DNA of 33,006 nt. Source: Hyphococcus sp. GTDB lineage: Bacteria; Pseudomonadota; Alphaproteobacteria; Caulobacterales; Parvularculaceae. The number at the start of each line of letters is the position of its first letter. Within the stretch, counting starts at the first letter, position 1. The position numbers and the translations under genes were made by a program. Below are positions 31,876 through 33,006 of this stretch, piece after piece. The notes under the pieces were generated by a model that made no database searches, had not been told where the DNA came from, and was given only the letters and a program-made list of their open reading frames with translations. Location of the stretch: positions 1 through 33,006 of the forward strand of contig BQJG01000039.1 in the NCBI GenBank assembly GCA_021604585.1, given 5' to 3'.

Positions 31876-32337
31876 CTAGACAAACTGCATGGTCAGCCAT
31901 TCGGCGACCAAAGCGGGTTTCGCTTCGCCATCAATTTCGACTTTCACCGCGTATTTTAGCGACCATTGGCCGGGAATCTTCGAATCCGCCGACATCAATG
32001 TAAAGCGCCCGCGAATTTTCTGGCCTGACTTCACCGGCGTCACAAAGCGGACTTTCTCAAAGCCGTAATTGACGCCCATTTTGACGCCTTCAAAAATAAT
32101 GACGCTGCCGCTCGCCAATTTAGAAAGCATCGATAGTGACAAAAACCCGTGGGCGATAGTTGTACCGAACGGCGTCTTCTTCGCTGCCTCCGGGTCGACA
32201 TGGATGAATTGATGATCTTCGGTGACATCGGCGAACTGATTGATCCGTTCCTGGTCAATGACCAGCCAGTCGGACATGCCGACTTCCTTCCCGATAAACT
32301 CTGAAACTCTTTCCGGAGTCGTAAATGGCATGTTCAA
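31876..32337 (-). CDS. MaoC family dehydratase, (R)-specific enoyl-CoA hydratase-like
   Basis: The 153-residue protein has the single hot-dog fold of MaoC hydratases. The hydratase motif is visible as ADVTEDHQFIHVD (residues 36-48), with aspartate D41 and histidine H46 as the catalytic pair, followed by TTIAHGFLSLSML. The family adds water to trans-2-enoyl-CoA and gives (R)-3-hydroxyacyl-CoA. The neighbours (acyl-CoA dehydrogenase six bases upstream, MFE-2-type SDR downstream) place it in a beta-oxidation-like pathway. The ATG at 32337 starts MNMPFTTPERV; the second ATG (32331) is a possible alternative. Substrate size is unknown. Confidence 0.92.
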   Translation of the reverse strand: MNMPFTTPERVSEFIGKEVGMSDWLVIDQERINQFADVTEDHQFIHVDPEAAKKTPFGTTIAHGFLSLSMLSKLASGSVIIFEGVKMGVNYGFEKVRFVTPVKSGQKIRGRFTLMSADSKIPGQWSLKYAVKVEIDGEAKPALVAEWLTMQFV

Positions 32338-32343
32338 TCCCTG

Positions 32344-33006
32344 TTAATAGCCGCGCATTTGCGCAATACGGTCCGCGTGGAAAGCCGGATCGCCAAACAT
32401 CTCCTGCGCGACGCGAATACGCTTCATATAAAAACCGATGTCAAATTCGTCGGTCATGCCAATACCGCCATGCATCTGCACCGCCTCCTGGCTGGCGAGC
32501 TTAGCAACTTCGCCAGCTTTCGCTTTCGCCAGCGAACAGATCGGCCCGGCCATGCCGTAATGGGCGTCGAGATCCTGCAGCGCTTTCAAGATCGCCGATT
32601 TCGCCAGTTCGATTTCGGAATAAAGATGCGCAGCGCGATGCTGCAGCGCCTGGAACGCGCCGATTTCGGTTCCAAACTGTTTGCGCTCTTTTAGATAACT
32701 CACCGTCATGCCAAACGCCGCCTGCGCCGCGCCGGAAAGCTCCGCAGCAAGACCGGCGCGTCCCGCATTTAACACGCCTTCTAGCGCCATATAGCCGCCA
32801 TCGACTTCGCCCAAAACGTCTTCGCCGGTCGCGTCGACGCCGTCGAATTTCAATCGCGCCGCATTGCGGCTGTCGACCATTTGCGTGCGCTCTGCACTCA
32901 GGCCCTTTGATTTCGCATCCACAAGGAACAAGGTCAGCCCGTCCTGTTCGCCAGCGGCGCCGGCGGTGCGCGCCGCGACGATGATCTTGTCAGCGACATG
33001 CCCGTC
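32344..33006 (-). CDS. acyl-CoA dehydrogenase, C-terminal part (gene continues past window edge)
   Basis: This open reading frame runs off the window at 33006. About 220 residues are visible: the end of the beta domain (LFLVDAKSKGLSAERTQMVDSRNAARLKFD), then the C-terminal helical domain with GMTVSYLKERKQFGTEIGAFQALQHRAAHL, the FAD-binding area, and EAVQMHGGIGMTDEFDIGFYMKRIR. Acyl-CoA dehydrogenases make trans-2-enoyl-CoA, the first beta-oxidation step. No start codon is within the window; a TTG at 32931 is only an internal codon. The gene is first in the visible part of the operon and its stop precedes MaoC by six bases. The branch (for example steroid-side-chain or dimer-type FadE) cannot be decided. 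Confidence 0.92.
   Translation of the reverse strand, partial: DGHVADKIIVAARTAGAAGEQDGLTLFLVDAKSKGLSAERTQMVDSRNAARLKFDGVDATGEDVLGEVDGGYMALEGVLNAGRAGLAAELSGAAQAAFGMTVSYLKERKQFGTEIGAFQALQHRAAHLYSEIELAKSAILKALQDLDAHYGMAGPICSLAKAKAGEVAKLASQEAVQMHGGIGMTDEFDIGFYMKRIRVAQEMFGDPAFHADRIAQMRGY

Overview
The window looks like a chromosomal stretch of an alphaproteobacterium. Support comes from the coding density, moderately high GC, the metG N-terminus, a gcvT-H-PA-PB operon behind a tandem glycine riboswitch, a Zur-type regulator, and enoyl-CoA/acyl-CoA genes packed in overlapping operons. A marine or oligotrophic member of the Hyphomonadales/Parvularculales type is a guess only. I see no rRNA, tRNA, CRISPR array, insertion sequence, phage gene or integrase. 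Nearly every base is coding; the only gap above 300 bases (13291-13614) is filled by the gcv promoter and riboswitch.

Layout. 1-1926 (minus): start of metG, a GNAT acetyltransferase, a small membrane protein and a DUF1801 protein with a lysine-rich tail. 1910-3556 (minus): a small lipoprotein and a spinster-like MFS transporter, transcribed toward the DUF1801 gene. 3655-4650 (plus): a zinc-free quinone oxidoreductase. 4678-8126 (minus): an AT-rich orphan, an acyl-CoA carboxylase beta subunit and a membrane-anchored FMN glutamate-synthase-like protein. 8234-13587 (minus): the glycine cleavage operon gcvT-gcvH-gcvPA-orphan-gcvPB, driven by a recognisable promoter and a two-aptamer glycine riboswitch. 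13615-15381 (minus): zur and a Sel1/prolyl-4-hydroxylase-like protein. 15434-19395: a ferric-iron ABC importer, with substrate-binding protein and ATPase genes on minus and the fused permease divergent on plus; a Fur-type box lies in the promoter of the binding protein gene.

19397-22215 (minus): two overlapping exported amidohydrolase genes, one with metal ligands and one apparently without. Their terminator is written inside the last codons of the convergent iron permease gene. 22335-25629 (plus): a Tat-exported PhoD phosphatase, a four-helix membrane protein and an adenine-deaminase-type enzyme. 25626-26762 (minus): a SYLF protein and a secreted Hcp-like protein.

26814-33006 (minus): a tightly packed run of nine genes in transcription order acyl-CoA dehydrogenase, MaoC hydratase, TPR protein, MFE-2-type SDR, NTF2-like lipoprotein, thiolase, GST, alkyltransferase-like protein and DJ-1/PfpI protein. 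The four catabolic enzymes make a full beta-oxidation turn, apparently through the (R)-3-hydroxyacyl-CoA route.

The points most worth following are the active/inactive amidohydrolase pair, the unknown secreted protein inserted between the two glycine decarboxylase subunit genes, the secreted orphan Hcp-like protein, and the (R)-type beta-oxidation cluster coupled to detoxification and repair genes. All calls come from reading motifs by eye; no database search was run.
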